A DNA stretch of 8,454 bases, from assembly GCA_002307035.1 (NCBI GenBank), contig DBTL01000002.1, positions 1 to 8,454 on the forward strand, in the 5' to 3' direction. Below the pieces are notes generated by a model. It did no database searches, was not told the DNA's origin, and saw nothing but the letters and a program-made list of their open reading frames with translations. This DNA comes from Bacteroides sp. UBA1317 (GTDB lineage: Bacteria > Bacteroidota > Bacteroidia > Bacteroidales > Bacteroidaceae). The translations under genes were made by a program, and so were the position numbers. Positions 1 to 6,253 of this stretch are shown here, in pieces. Positions within the stretch are counted from its first letter, which is position 1; each line of letters opens with the position of its first letter.

Positions 1-293
1 ACAATTCTCGCCATGTCCAGTCGTTACAGCAAGATAAACTTATTGGTGGGGGAAAGCTTGGCGGTAAGAATATCGATAGCTTGCTTGCCGATGGGGTCGT
101 TGTCTTTGTCGTAAAATAGGCCTTTAGCATATTGGGTTTCATTCGAAAAGCGGGCTATAGCAACCTTTCTTTTAAGGACTTGAACCTCTTCCTTGATTTC
201 CTGAGCCTGAGATTCAACCCTGACCACTTGTTTTTGCGCTGTACCGTTGAAAGCGAATACGAGGAACGCAGTTGCGATGAATGCTTTTTTCAT
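1..293 (-). pseudogene. CsgG-family secretion/assembly protein, N-terminal part, interrupted by a nonsense codon
   Basis: Reading starts at the ATG at 293, which is followed at once by a signal peptide (MKKAFIATAFLVF.., cleavage likely after the AFNGTA stretch). An upstream in-frame ATG at 362 would add a non-signal-like leader and is not preferred. The mature part has a short coiled-coil-like segment (VESQAQEIKEEVQVLKRK) and then VAIARFSNET, the early beta-strand motif of CsgG/FlgO-like outer-membrane assembly proteins. The phrase NKFILL is normally followed in this family by E-R-x-D. Here the codon at 26-24 is TAA, followed in the same frame by RLDMARI up to the window edge. A single G-to-T change (GAA to TAA) explains this, so the gene looks full-length upstream but truncated by a nonsense mutation. 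There is no lipobox Cys, unlike E. coli CsgG. The alternatives are a sequencing error or a stop codon that really ends a short protein. The gene is divergent from the beta-helix gene at 480. Confidence 0.7.
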
Positions 294-391
294 AATCTGA
301 TGGATAAATTTTCTTTGCCGACAAATATCGCAATTAAAATAAATATGGAAAACAAAAAACATTTTATATTTACTTGTATAAGATATTTTTT

Positions 392-410
392 ACCTATAAA
401 AACCATAGGT
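392..410. repeat. Small inverted repeat in the divergent intergenic region
   Basis: ACCTAT (392-397) and ATAGGT (405-410) form a perfect 6-bp inverted repeat around a 7-nt A-rich loop. It lies between the divergent CsgG-like gene (start 293) and the beta-helix gene (start 480). It could be an operator or a chance hairpin. No clear promoter pair of the Bacteroidota type is visible beside it; TAATTTG at about 419-425 is a near miss to TAnnTTTG. Confidence 0.2.
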
Positions 411-479
411 TGGCCTATCTAATTTGGAAAATGCAGAATAAGTGACGATTTTAATTTAACAATTTAAAACCAGCGTTCC

Positions 480-2045
480 ATGAAAAAGTATGCATCCCTT
501 CAGACTCGCATCATGGCCATGGCTGTGTGCATGGTTTTCTCTATCAAGCTGACTGCCCAAACCTATTCGCAGAGTACCGGAACAAACACCGTGACCGGAC
601 AAACTTATGCCAGCACCACCGCAGACCTGTCTGCCGTGAAAGTGACGGGTGGCACTTTTACCATGAATACGTGCTCCGTGACCAAGTCGGGTAACACGTC
701 CAGTTCCGATAACAGTAGCTTTTATGGGTTGAATGCAGCTGTGCTGTCGAGTGGAAGCTCCTCCACCATAAATATGACGGGAGGAACCATATCCACTTCG
801 GCGAGTGGTGCCAATGCCATTGTTGCCTACGGTGGTTCGGTCAATGTTTCGGATGTGACTATCACGTGTACCGGTCAATATTCGAGAGGTATTCATGCCA
901 CAAACGGCGGTACCATCAATGCCACAAACCTCACCGCCACGACTTCAGGAGCCAATAGCTCTGTGATTGCCACCGACAGAGGAGGCGGTACTGTCACGGT
1001 GACGGGTGGCTCATTCAATGTATCTGGCACCGACGCAGCAGTGTTGTACAGCACTGGCACTGTTTCAGCAAGCGGTATCACAGGCGGTTCCACTAAGGGA
1101 GAAATAGCCGTGGTGGAAGGATCCAATTCTATGACCATAACCAATAATTGCACCCTGACAAGCGGTTCTTCCAGCCGGGGCATTTTGATTTTGCAAAGTG
1201 GTTCCGGCGATGCTACTGGCAAAATTGGCACTTTCAACATGATTGGAGGCAGCCTGCAGTCAACCGAATCGAATGCTCCTCTGTTTGAGGTAGTGACCAA
1301 CTCCACCGGAAATATCACTCTGAACGGCGTTTCCACCACTATCGCTTCCGGCATACTGATGAAAGTGGATTACAACACCCGCTGGTCAACGAATGGTGCT
1401 ACCGGAAACCTTTACCTCAACGGCAGTACCACTTATTCTGGCAACATCGTGGCAGACAGTTACAGCAATGCTTCCGTCAACATTCTGACTGGTGCTACTC
1501 TGACCGGTGCCATCAACAACGCCAATACCGCCAAGCTGGTAGCCCTGACGCTTGATGCCACCAGCACCTGGACCCTGACAGCCAATTCTTACATCAATGG
1601 CCTGATCTCCAATCCCGGCATTTCCGGTACCAGTGTTGCCAACATCACCGGAAACGGCTACCATATTTATTACACTGAAAGCACCAACGCCGCCTTGGGA
1701 GGTCTGACGTATTCCCTTGTTGGTGGTGGTTATCTGATGCCCGTTTCTGGGACTGTGCTTGCCGAAGTTGGTGCCGAATCCTTTGACTGGAGCCTTTCTT
1801 CCAATCCTGCAAAAGATGAATTACAAATGAAGTTGGTCTTGAATAATGCCTCCACGGTGAATGCCTCCATTGTTGACCTTTTTGGAAGAACTATTCGTCA
1901 GCATTCTTTTGGAAGCCTGTCGCAAGGTGCTCATCTGTTGAAACTGAATGAAAATGATTTGCCTGCCGGTGTCTATTTACTGAGCATTCAAGTAACCAAT
2001 GAGCAAAATGTCGTGACCCGTATGAAAAAGATACTGAAGAATTAA
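480..2045 (+). CDS. Secreted parallel beta-helix surface protein with T9SS type A sorting domain
   Basis: This 521-residue protein begins with a signal peptide (residues 1-26, MKKYASLQTR..SIKLTA, then Gln). Residues 50-300 are low-complexity Ser/Thr/Gly/Asn repeats with recurring GGTF, GGTI, GGSV, GGSF and GGSL turns about 20 residues apart, the pattern of a right-handed parallel beta-helix (pectin-lyase/adhesin-like). Residues 305-420 (NLYLNGSTTYSGNI.., LDATSTWTLTANSYINGL, TYSLVGGGYLM) resemble the C-terminal part of pertactin/AIDA-type autotransporter passengers. The last 85 residues (437-521) match the type IX secretion C-terminal domain: NPAKDEL, VDLFGRTI, LPAGVYLLSI and a Lys-rich KKILKN end. 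The protein is therefore probably exported by Sec, moved across the outer membrane by T9SS, and anchored or released at the surface. No catalytic residues are obvious, so an adhesin or structural role is inferred. The ATG at 480 is chosen for the signal peptide; no Shine-Dalgarno is visible. Confidence 0.85.
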   Translation: MKKYASLQTRIMAMAVCMVFSIKLTAQTYSQSTGTNTVTGQTYASTTADLSAVKVTGGTFTMNTCSVTKSGNTSSSDNSSFYGLNAAVLSSGSSSTINMTGGTISTSASGANAIVAYGGSVNVSDVTITCTGQYSRGIHATNGGTINATNLTATTSGANSSVIATDRGGGTVTVTGGSFNVSGTDAAVLYSTGTVSASGITGGSTKGEIAVVEGSNSMTITNNCTLTSGSSSRGILILQSGSGDATGKIGTFNMIGGSLQSTESNAPLFEVVTNSTGNITLNGVSTTIASGILMKVDYNTRWSTNGATGNLYLNGSTTYSGNIVADSYSNASVNILTGATLTGAINNANTAKLVALTLDATSTWTLTANSYINGLISNPGISGTSVANITGNGYHIYYTESTNAALGGLTYSLVGGGYLMPVSGTVLAEVGAESFDWSLSSNPAKDELQMKLVLNNASTVNASIVDLFGRTIRQHSFGSLSQGAHLLKLNENDLPAGVYLLSIQVTNEQNVVTRMKKILKN

Positions 2046-2063
2046 CGGATTCAAAAAAATAGC

Positions 2064-2071
2064 TACATTTG
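2064..2071 (+). promoter_or_regulatory. Possible Bacteroidota -7 box upstream of trhA
   Basis: TACATTTG matches the Bacteroidota -7 consensus TAnnTTTG exactly. It lies 19 nt after the stop of the beta-helix gene and would give a leader of about 120 nt for the TrhA gene. No good TTTG/TTG -33 box is seen about 20 nt upstream, so the match may be chance. The rest of 2046-2201 holds only a weak inverted repeat (AGCCTT 2104-2109 / AAGGCT 2125-2130). Confidence 0.25.
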
Positions 2072-2193
2072 CTCCTGTGAAAAGAGCGGCTGTTTTATCC
2101 AGAAGCCTTAAAGAATGCACAAGCAAGGCTAAAAGCAACCGGCGAAAGTAGTTCGGTTTGTGACTCAACATGAACATTGATGGTGATTTGAAT

Positions 2194-2199
2194 AGGAGA
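2194..2199 (+). promoter_or_regulatory. Shine-Dalgarno site of trhA
   Basis: AGGAGA ends 2 nt before the ATG at 2202. It is the clearest Shine-Dalgarno-like sequence in front of any gene in the window and supports that start, although the spacing is short. Confidence 0.5.
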
Positions 2200-2201
2200 T
2201 T

Positions 2202-2858
2202 ATGTCCAAATTGAAGTATTATAGCCAACGTGAAGAAAAGGCGAATTACCTGACTCATGCTTTTGGCGTAGTTATTGCCGCTGTTGCTACTGTCGTGCTT
2301 TTGCAGAAGGCTATTGCTGCTGACAATGGGTGGGCCATCGTTGCGTATTCCATATACGGGTTCGGTATGTTGGCGTGCATGCTGTCGTCCACTATTTACC
2401 ACTATGTACAAAAGCCTGAACTTAAGGCCGTTTTGCGTCATTTTGACCATGGTAATATTTATGTACTTATTGCCGCCAGCTATTCGCCTCTTACCTTGAT
2501 ATTGTTGCGAAATGAAGGTTTGTGGGGCTTTGGTCTTTTCACCTTTATCTGGCTTTTTGCCTTCATTGGTATATGGTTGAATTTTGGTGAGTTGAAGGCG
2601 AATAATAATCTCAAAACGGCTTCTTTTGTGCTTATGGGGCTATGCCTGTTCATTGCTGTCAAGCCCCTGATACACGTCGCTTTGTCAACAGATTGCCTCT
2701 CTGTTTTGTATTGGCTGCTAGCTGGTGGTCTATTTTATATTGCTGGTTCGTTTTTCTATGCATTGGCCAAACGTGAGTTTGTACACGCGATATTTCACGT
2801 GTTCGTCTTACTCGGCTTGGTCTGTCATATCGTGGCAGCTTATCTTATCCCTTGTTGA
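2202..2858 (+). CDS. trhA: Hemolysin III / TrhA family (PAQR-like) seven-helix membrane protein
   Basis: This 218-residue integral inner-membrane protein has about seven hydrophobic helices, which is the usual length for the family. Family motifs are visible in order: EEKANYLTHAFG (11-22) before the first helix; SSTIYH (62-67) with the metal-ligand His67; RHFDHGNIYVLIAASYSP (79-96) with Asp82; and REFVHAIFHVFVLLG (191-205) with His195 and His199. In PAQR proteins this Ser/His/Asp/His/His set holds a zinc ion inside the bundle. Bacterial members (YqfA/TrhA, hemolysin III) are linked to membrane lipid or energy homeostasis; the haemolysin name is historical. The exact substrate is unknown. The gene stands alone, convergent with the hipBA operon. 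All expected ligand residues are present, so it should be functional. Confidence 0.9.
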   Translation: MSKLKYYSQREEKANYLTHAFGVVIAAVATVVLLQKAIAADNGWAIVAYSIYGFGMLACMLSSTIYHYVQKPELKAVLRHFDHGNIYVLIAASYSPLTLILLRNEGLWGFGLFTFIWLFAFIGIWLNFGELKANNNLKTASFVLMGLCLFIAVKPLIHVALSTDCLSVLYWLLAGGLFYIAGSFFYALAKREFVHAIFHVFVLLGLVCHIVAAYLIPC

Positions 2859-2931
2859 TTGGGTGCTGTCTGCCTATAGGAATATGGATAAGAACATCGG
2901 CCTTGAACGAGAACGAAAGTTGATGGTTCAA

Positions 2932-4059
2932 TTATAGCCCCCGTTTCTTGATCGCTGATACATAATCTTTCGATAAGATGTCAGAACACTCTTTTGCGAT
3001 ATGCAGAATGATATCCAGTCCTTTCTTTCGAGGAATGCGAATATTTCCCCCCACAACAAGCATATCTTCGATGGTTGGATTACCGTGGTTATTAACAGAT
3101 GTTGCGTGTTCTCCATTATATCCGTTGCTGCACAGGGTTAAATCATAAGCCGGAGCCAATGACCAAACGCCCTCTTTGCATACAAAACTGAAGTTTTTGG
3201 CATGGTCGTCCTTGTTGTTGGTCAATACATTGAAAACCATACGACGGAACATTTCATCTACCTGTTTAGGGTCTTGTGTCAGAAAGCCTGTCAAGTGGAG
3301 CAATGTATTATATTCCAATTTGGGTTGTAATATCGATTCATTCAAAAGTGCACCAGCGGTGGCGATATGCAGCCTGTCGCCATTTTCAATATCAAAACGT
3401 TTTGTGGCAAAATAGTTGGCTTCCATTAGTTTGAAGTCGGGGACCGTGATTCCGCACCTGCGAGCCATTTCATTATAGTGGTATTCCATTTTCCCCATAT
3501 CTTTAGGGTCGTAGGTGTGTCGGAATTTCACCAACCAAGAGCCCTCTGCATCCTGCCATAAACATTTCGGGCGACATCCTCCTGAATTACCGCTATTAAA
3601 ATAAAGAACCTCTTCGTCTTTATCAGACTTTTCTGAAAGTACGTCTAACGCCATTTGTTGAAGGGTGTCCAATTCGGGAAGAGATTTCTTTTCGCCAACA
3701 GATGTTTCAGGAATGTAACACAAAGCCCCCATGCCGGAACATCCTACCATACTCAGTCTTTGAATAGGTGATAACCCTGTATCGTCGATTCCTTGTTTTT
3801 TTAGCAATCGGTTAAGTAAATAACGCCCATAGCCATCGGGCAAACTGTCCTCGAATATGCCGAAGTTTCCCCAAAACGGCTCTGCTTTAGCAATAAAAAG
3901 ATCTGATTTTAAAGGAAGATCGAGCGGGGATATGGAAAAACCGGAAGCCAACCAATCTTTATCGTATTGGAACGCACAAAATCGATTGTCGGGTGTCATA
4001 CTTAGCGCTCCAACTGTTCGGTTGTGATAAGCTACTGTTAGTTTATTTACCAATTTCAT
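2932..4059 (-). CDS. hipA: HipA-family serine/threonine kinase toxin
   Basis: This is a 375-residue HipA-fold kinase. It carries the family signature FEDSLPDGYGR (69-79), the N-terminal subdomain motif SMVGCSGMGAL (103-113), the glycine-rich loop NSGNSGGCRPK (155-165), the ATP-site lysine in WLVKF (Lys178), the catalytic loop NNKDDHAKNF (281-290, Asp284 as base) and the metal-binding PAYDL (Asp306). It is shorter than E. coli HipA (440 aa), as is common in Bacteroidota members. HipA toxins phosphorylate a translation target (glutamyl-tRNA synthetase in E. coli) and cause growth arrest unless bound by HipB. Here the autophosphorylated Ser of the Gly-rich loop seems to align with Asn158, with Ser159 next to it, so self-inactivation may differ. 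The start overlaps the antitoxin gene by 17 nt, indicating translational coupling. The gene converges on trhA with about 70 nt between the stops. Confidence 0.93.
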   Translation of the reverse strand: MKLVNKLTVAYHNRTVGALSMTPDNRFCAFQYDKDWLASGFSISPLDLPLKSDLFIAKAEPFWGNFGIFEDSLPDGYGRYLLNRLLKKQGIDDTGLSPIQRLSMVGCSGMGALCYIPETSVGEKKSLPELDTLQQMALDVLSEKSDKDEEVLYFNSGNSGGCRPKCLWQDAEGSWLVKFRHTYDPKDMGKMEYHYNEMARRCGITVPDFKLMEANYFATKRFDIENGDRLHIATAGALLNESILQPKLEYNTLLHLTGFLTQDPKQVDEMFRRMVFNVLTNNKDDHAKNFSFVCKEGVWSLAPAYDLTLCSNGYNGEHATSVNNHGNPTIEDMLVVGGNIRIPRKKGLDIILHIAKECSDILSKDYVSAIKKRGL

Positions 4060-4369
4060 TGCGACCTTTCTTCCTGTTTTTGTTCTTGTTAATGATCTCC
4101 ATTTCTTCCATTGTATGGTAAATCGGTTCAGACAAAAGTTCTTTTATGACTTTGGAATAGCCTAGTGCCTTTGCTAAAGCGACATAGGAAGCTAGGGCTA
4201 TAGTATGCTTTTGCTCAAATTTGGCAATCGTAGGGGTGGGGATACCACTGAGTTCAGCGAGTGCTTCTCGTGAGAGCCCCTTTTCAAGCCTGCGCTTTTG
4301 CAAATTCTGAGCAAGAATCGCTAATAACTCTTTAGGCGTATCTATGTCAAAATTATAAAAGAATTGCAT
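4043..4369 (-). CDS. hipB: HipB-like XRE-family antitoxin and autorepressor
   Basis: This 108-residue protein has an XRE/Cro-C1 helix-turn-helix at residues 17-70 (ILAQNLQKRRLEKGLSREAL, then LSGIPTPTIAKFEQ), followed by a charged, Lys/Asn-rich tail (91-108) that is probably flexible. It sits immediately upstream of hipA and overlaps it by 17 nt, the usual antitoxin-first order. By family knowledge it binds and neutralises the HipA kinase, and the pair represses its own promoter by binding palindromes. Such palindromes are present just upstream (4408-4421 and 4371-4398). The ATG at 4369 is the only sensible start; no Shine-Dalgarno is visible. Confidence 0.9.
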   Translation of the reverse strand: MQFFYNFDIDTPKELLAILAQNLQKRRLEKGLSREALAELSGIPTPTIAKFEQKHTIALASYVALAKALGYSKVIKELLSEPIYHTMEEMEIINKNKNRKKGRNEIGK

Positions 4370-4370
4370 A

Positions 4371-4398
4371 CTATTGTATCTTTTAATTTGTATAATAG
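4371..4398. promoter_or_regulatory. Imperfect inverted repeat in the hipB leader (second operator candidate)
   Basis: CTATTGTA (4371-4378) and TATAATAG (4391-4398) pair at 7 of 8 positions across a 12-nt spacer, directly in front of the hipB start codon. HipB dimers bind several spaced palindromes in other systems, so this may be a second operator. The A/T richness makes chance pairing possible. Confidence 0.3.
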
Positions 4399-4407
4399 CT
4401 TTTTTGG

Positions 4408-4421
4408 GATATTATAATATC
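4408..4421. promoter_or_regulatory. Perfect 14-bp palindrome, probable HipB operator
   Basis: GATATTATAATATC is a perfect 14-bp palindrome. It begins about 6 nt downstream of the predicted -7 box of the hipBA promoter, so it covers the expected transcription start. A repressor bound here would block initiation, which fits autoregulation by the HipB XRE protein. Confidence 0.5.
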
Positions 4422-4427
4422 TAAATA

Positions 4428-4458
4428 CGAATATAATACTTTCTCGCAACTAAACAAA
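4428..4458 (-). promoter_or_regulatory. hipBA promoter (Bacteroidota -33/-7 type)
   Basis: On the minus strand TTTG (4458-4455) is followed after exactly 19 nt by TATATTCG (4435-4428), one mismatch from TAnnTTTG. This is the spacing expected for the Bacteroidota primary sigma factor. Transcription would start near 4422, about 50 nt before the hipB ATG and inside the 14-bp palindrome. Confidence 0.5.
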
Positions 4459-4538
4459 ATCATCCTCGATTTATTTCATCGAGATAATCTTAATCGGCTT
4501 GCTGTTTCTGCAAACGGAGAACAAAGGCATAACAAGAA

Positions 4539-4573
4539 CAGCTAAAACGCTTATCAATAAGACATTTTAGCTG
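4539..4573. repeat. Hairpin-forming inverted repeat between CBASS and hipBA
   Basis: CAGCTAAAA (4539-4547) and TTTTAGCTG (4565-4573) form a perfect 9-bp stem. Inside it TTAT (4551-4554) and ATAA (4557-4560) can pair across a 2-nt loop. It lies about 100 nt past the stop of the TIR-STING gene and could stop or stabilise the CBASS transcript. Neither side has the T-run of a classical intrinsic terminator. It is the most structured element in the gene-free stretch 4459-4676. Confidence 0.4.
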
Positions 4574-4679
4574 CTAAAGCCTTTAAAATAGGGGAGGGGT
4601 TACTTTCCGATGCAGAAAGTTATCATTCTTTATATATCGATGGATTGAAGGATGTAGTGTACAGAATAGTAATAGACTA
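4561..4679 (+). other. Protein-like open frame without a start, possible gene remnant
   Basis: In the gene-free stretch between hipB and the CBASS operon, the plus-strand frame from 4561 reads LAAKAFKIGEGLL, then SYHSLYIDGLKDVVYRIV and IDY, ending about where the TIR-STING stop codon lies on the other strand. The peptide is protein-like (alternating charged and hydrophobic residues) but has no in-frame ATG. An in-frame TAA precedes it, and 5' of that another frame (LINKTF) ends in TAG. It may be the tail of a gene broken by insertion of the defence cassette, or coincidence. I do not recognise a family. Confidence 0.2.
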
Positions 4680-5612
4680 TAATTCCGATTCTTTCTGTAT
4701 TACAACTAGTTTATCAAATTCATTTGCTTTGATCCTTTCATCTAATGTCGCAACAAAACGTACAAGTTCGCGGTTTAGAATCATCATATAATCTGAATCC
4801 TTTTTATTAAACTCAGTTGGCAAGTGCTGGTTAATTGCATAATTTATTCCTGATAATATTGTTGGGAAGTCAATTATTACGAGTTTTTTATTTTTTACCT
4901 GTGTTTCAATAGTGATGTTTCTTGGCCTCCCCTCATAATGGAATTTGTCATTTTTTGTTTTGAATTTCTTTTTTAATTTTTCAAATTGTAGATTAATATC
5001 CTCCGTTATTCTGTCTGGTATTATAACTTTTATTTCACATGTATTGTACTTCTTAAAATTCATCAGATACCCACCCTTTGTAATAATATGTTTGCATGTA
5101 GGATAAATGTAATTTTCAAAGTAAACGTTAGCTAGTGTAGTGGACGGGAAAAAGTTGATTTCATGATCCATATTTGACAGAAATAATTCTCTTATACGCT
5201 CAGTCGCATGTATAAGTGAACTTTCATCATTGGTTTCAAAATTGGCTAATGTTACTCCGCTTAAATCTGATAATGTCTTTGCGCCATTTTCAACAAGAAA
5301 TGCACATTTTGATATCCCTAGTCGTCCAGTAAACAAGCCAAGTTCAAAAAGCACATTGTCTCGTGGCTGAAGAAATTCACTTCCTCTACATTGAATCAGA
5401 TCATCTTTACTGCCTATTAAAATCCCAAAGTCATACTCTAGTGAAGCCTTGAGTAATGCCGTCAAATAGTTTTGGTTAATTTTAAATACTGAAGATTTAA
5501 ATACTTTCTCATCCCAGATAGTTACATCAAAATGACTATCTAGTACTTTTTTAACAATCTGTGCAAACTTAATTGCTTCAGAAGATGACCCTATAAATAG
5601 TTTTCTGCTCAT
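4677..5612 (-). CDS. cap12: TIR-STING CBASS effector (cyclic-dinucleotide-activated NADase)
   Basis: This is a 311-residue two-domain protein. Residues 3-150 are the TIR-like 'predicted nucleotide-binding' domain: KLFIGSSSEA (4-13), VTIWDEKVF (30-38), EYDFGILI (59-66) and PRDNVLFELGLFTGRLG (83-99), where Glu90 is the predicted catalytic residue for NAD+ cleavage. Residues about 158-311 are a bacterial STING domain: LANVYFENYIYP (160-171), YEGRPRN (226-232) and DFPTILSGINYAI (248-260), the last in the region that contacts the ligand. In studied TIR-STING proteins c-di-GMP from the partner CdnE drives filament formation, TIR activation, NAD+ loss and abortive infection. It is the last gene of the operon; its ATG shares one base with the stop of the E2-like gene (TAATG), so translation is coupled. 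The domain order and length are normal, and nothing suggests inactivation. It is soluble, with no membrane segment. Confidence 0.9.
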   Translation of the reverse strand: MSRKLFIGSSSEAIKFAQIVKKVLDSHFDVTIWDEKVFKSSVFKINQNYLTALLKASLEYDFGILIGSKDDLIQCRGSEFLQPRDNVLFELGLFTGRLGISKCAFLVENGAKTLSDLSGVTLANFETNDESSLIHATERIRELFLSNMDHEINFFPSTTLANVYFENYIYPTCKHIITKGGYLMNFKKYNTCEIKVIIPDRITEDINLQFEKLKKKFKTKNDKFHYEGRPRNITIETQVKNKKLVIIDFPTILSGINYAINQHLPTEFNKKDSDYMMILNRELVRFVATLDERIKANEFDKLVVIQKESEL

Positions 5613-6253
5613 TAAGTAATTGATTTTATGTTTCTTATGATATTGCCTAATCCGATAATTCTTAATCTTTCAAAAACTTTATTATGGCATTTTTTGAATT
5701 TCTTTCCATTACCACATATACAAGTTTCATTACGACCAATACTCAATTTCTTTTTTCCGAAGGCATATTCAAGATATTCAATCCATTTTTTCGAATCTGA
5801 GGTACCCATTAATTCAGTATAATATCTTATAAGACCAAGACTTCCATGTGGGTATTCGTCAAAAAAGTGTCCTTCGGTCTTTCTATATAATTGATTAGCT
5901 AAATATGGTAATACAATCTGCTCAATGAATTTTAATACAGTAATGCCTCGAGCACATTTTTCGATTTCATCTGGTTCAACAGTGAGACAACATGAATTAT
6001 CAGTATACTTATGCCAATCAGCATTAACGGGAATATCACCTCCCACCTCATAAAGAGTTGGAAATCGATATGGAAACCCTTCGTTCCAGTGAATTTCAAC
6101 TAAAAAACTACTAACAAATATTTTATCGACGTTGTAAACATCAATACTCCCTACTAAATATTGTTTGCCATCATTTACTCTTATTCGTAAGTGTTTATAA
6201 ATTCTGCATGCATCCAATATTTGACTTTCGAATAATTTGTAACTATCAATCAT
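5612..6253 (-). CDS. Stand-alone E2-like (UBC-fold) CBASS protein with C-terminal SEC-C zinc motif
   Basis: This 213-residue protein is read from the ATG at 6253, which overlaps the CD-NTase stop by 8 nt (ATGATTGA). An upstream ATG at 6274 would add seven residues and a 29-nt overlap. Residues 20-125 have the E2/UBC layout: beta-strand region KQYLVGSIDVYNV and FLVEIHWNEGFPYRFPTLYEV, equivalent to the E2 'YP..PP' turn, then His81 and DNSCCL with Cys88/Cys89. A Cys followed by Leu after a His is the classical E2 active-site arrangement, so Cys89 is the best catalytic candidate. Helices with EYPHGSLGLIRYY follow. Residues 173-191 (GRNETCICGNGKKFKKCHN) are a SEC-C motif, Cys178-x-Cys180-x8-Cys189-His190, which binds zinc. 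E2-only proteins define type II short CBASS, where they act on the CD-NTase C-terminus. There is no E1 or JAB protease gene here. The E2 assignment is from pattern, not alignment. Confidence 0.75.
   Translation of the reverse strand: MIDSYKLFESQILDACRIYKHLRIRVNDGKQYLVGSIDVYNVDKIFVSSFLVEIHWNEGFPYRFPTLYEVGGDIPVNADWHKYTDNSCCLTVEPDEIEKCARGITVLKFIEQIVLPYLANQLYRKTEGHFFDEYPHGSLGLIRYYTELMGTSDSKKWIEYLEYAFGKKKLSIGRNETCICGNGKKFKKCHNKVFERLRIIGLGNIIRNIKSIT

Noticed and set aside
893..1354. Long minus-strand open frames inside the beta-helix gene (also 456-896 and 1386-1664)
   Set aside because: They are antisense shadows caused by the Thr/Ser/Gly codon bias of the repeat protein; they have no domain-like sequence, and the plus-strand protein has a signal peptide and a T9SS tail.
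480..1500. Repetitive Ser/Thr/Gly coding as a CRISPR-like or tandem DNA repeat
   Set aside because: The repeats are at the protein level with diverged DNA; there are no uniform repeat-spacer units. No CRISPR array, tRNA or rRNA is seen anywhere in the window.
2077..2151. Short GTG-started frame (24 residues, Lys/Arg/Ser-rich) after the beta-helix gene
   Set aside because: No Shine-Dalgarno, no known family, and a non-ATG start; the length is expected by chance.
2170..2214. 14-residue ATG frame overlapping the trhA start, possible leader peptide
   Set aside because: The clear AGGAG lies in front of the trhA ATG, not this one, and there is no attenuator structure.
1977..2450. 157-residue minus-strand frame across the trhA upstream region
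   Set aside because: It overlaps two well-supported plus-strand genes and reads as the complement of membrane-helix codons.
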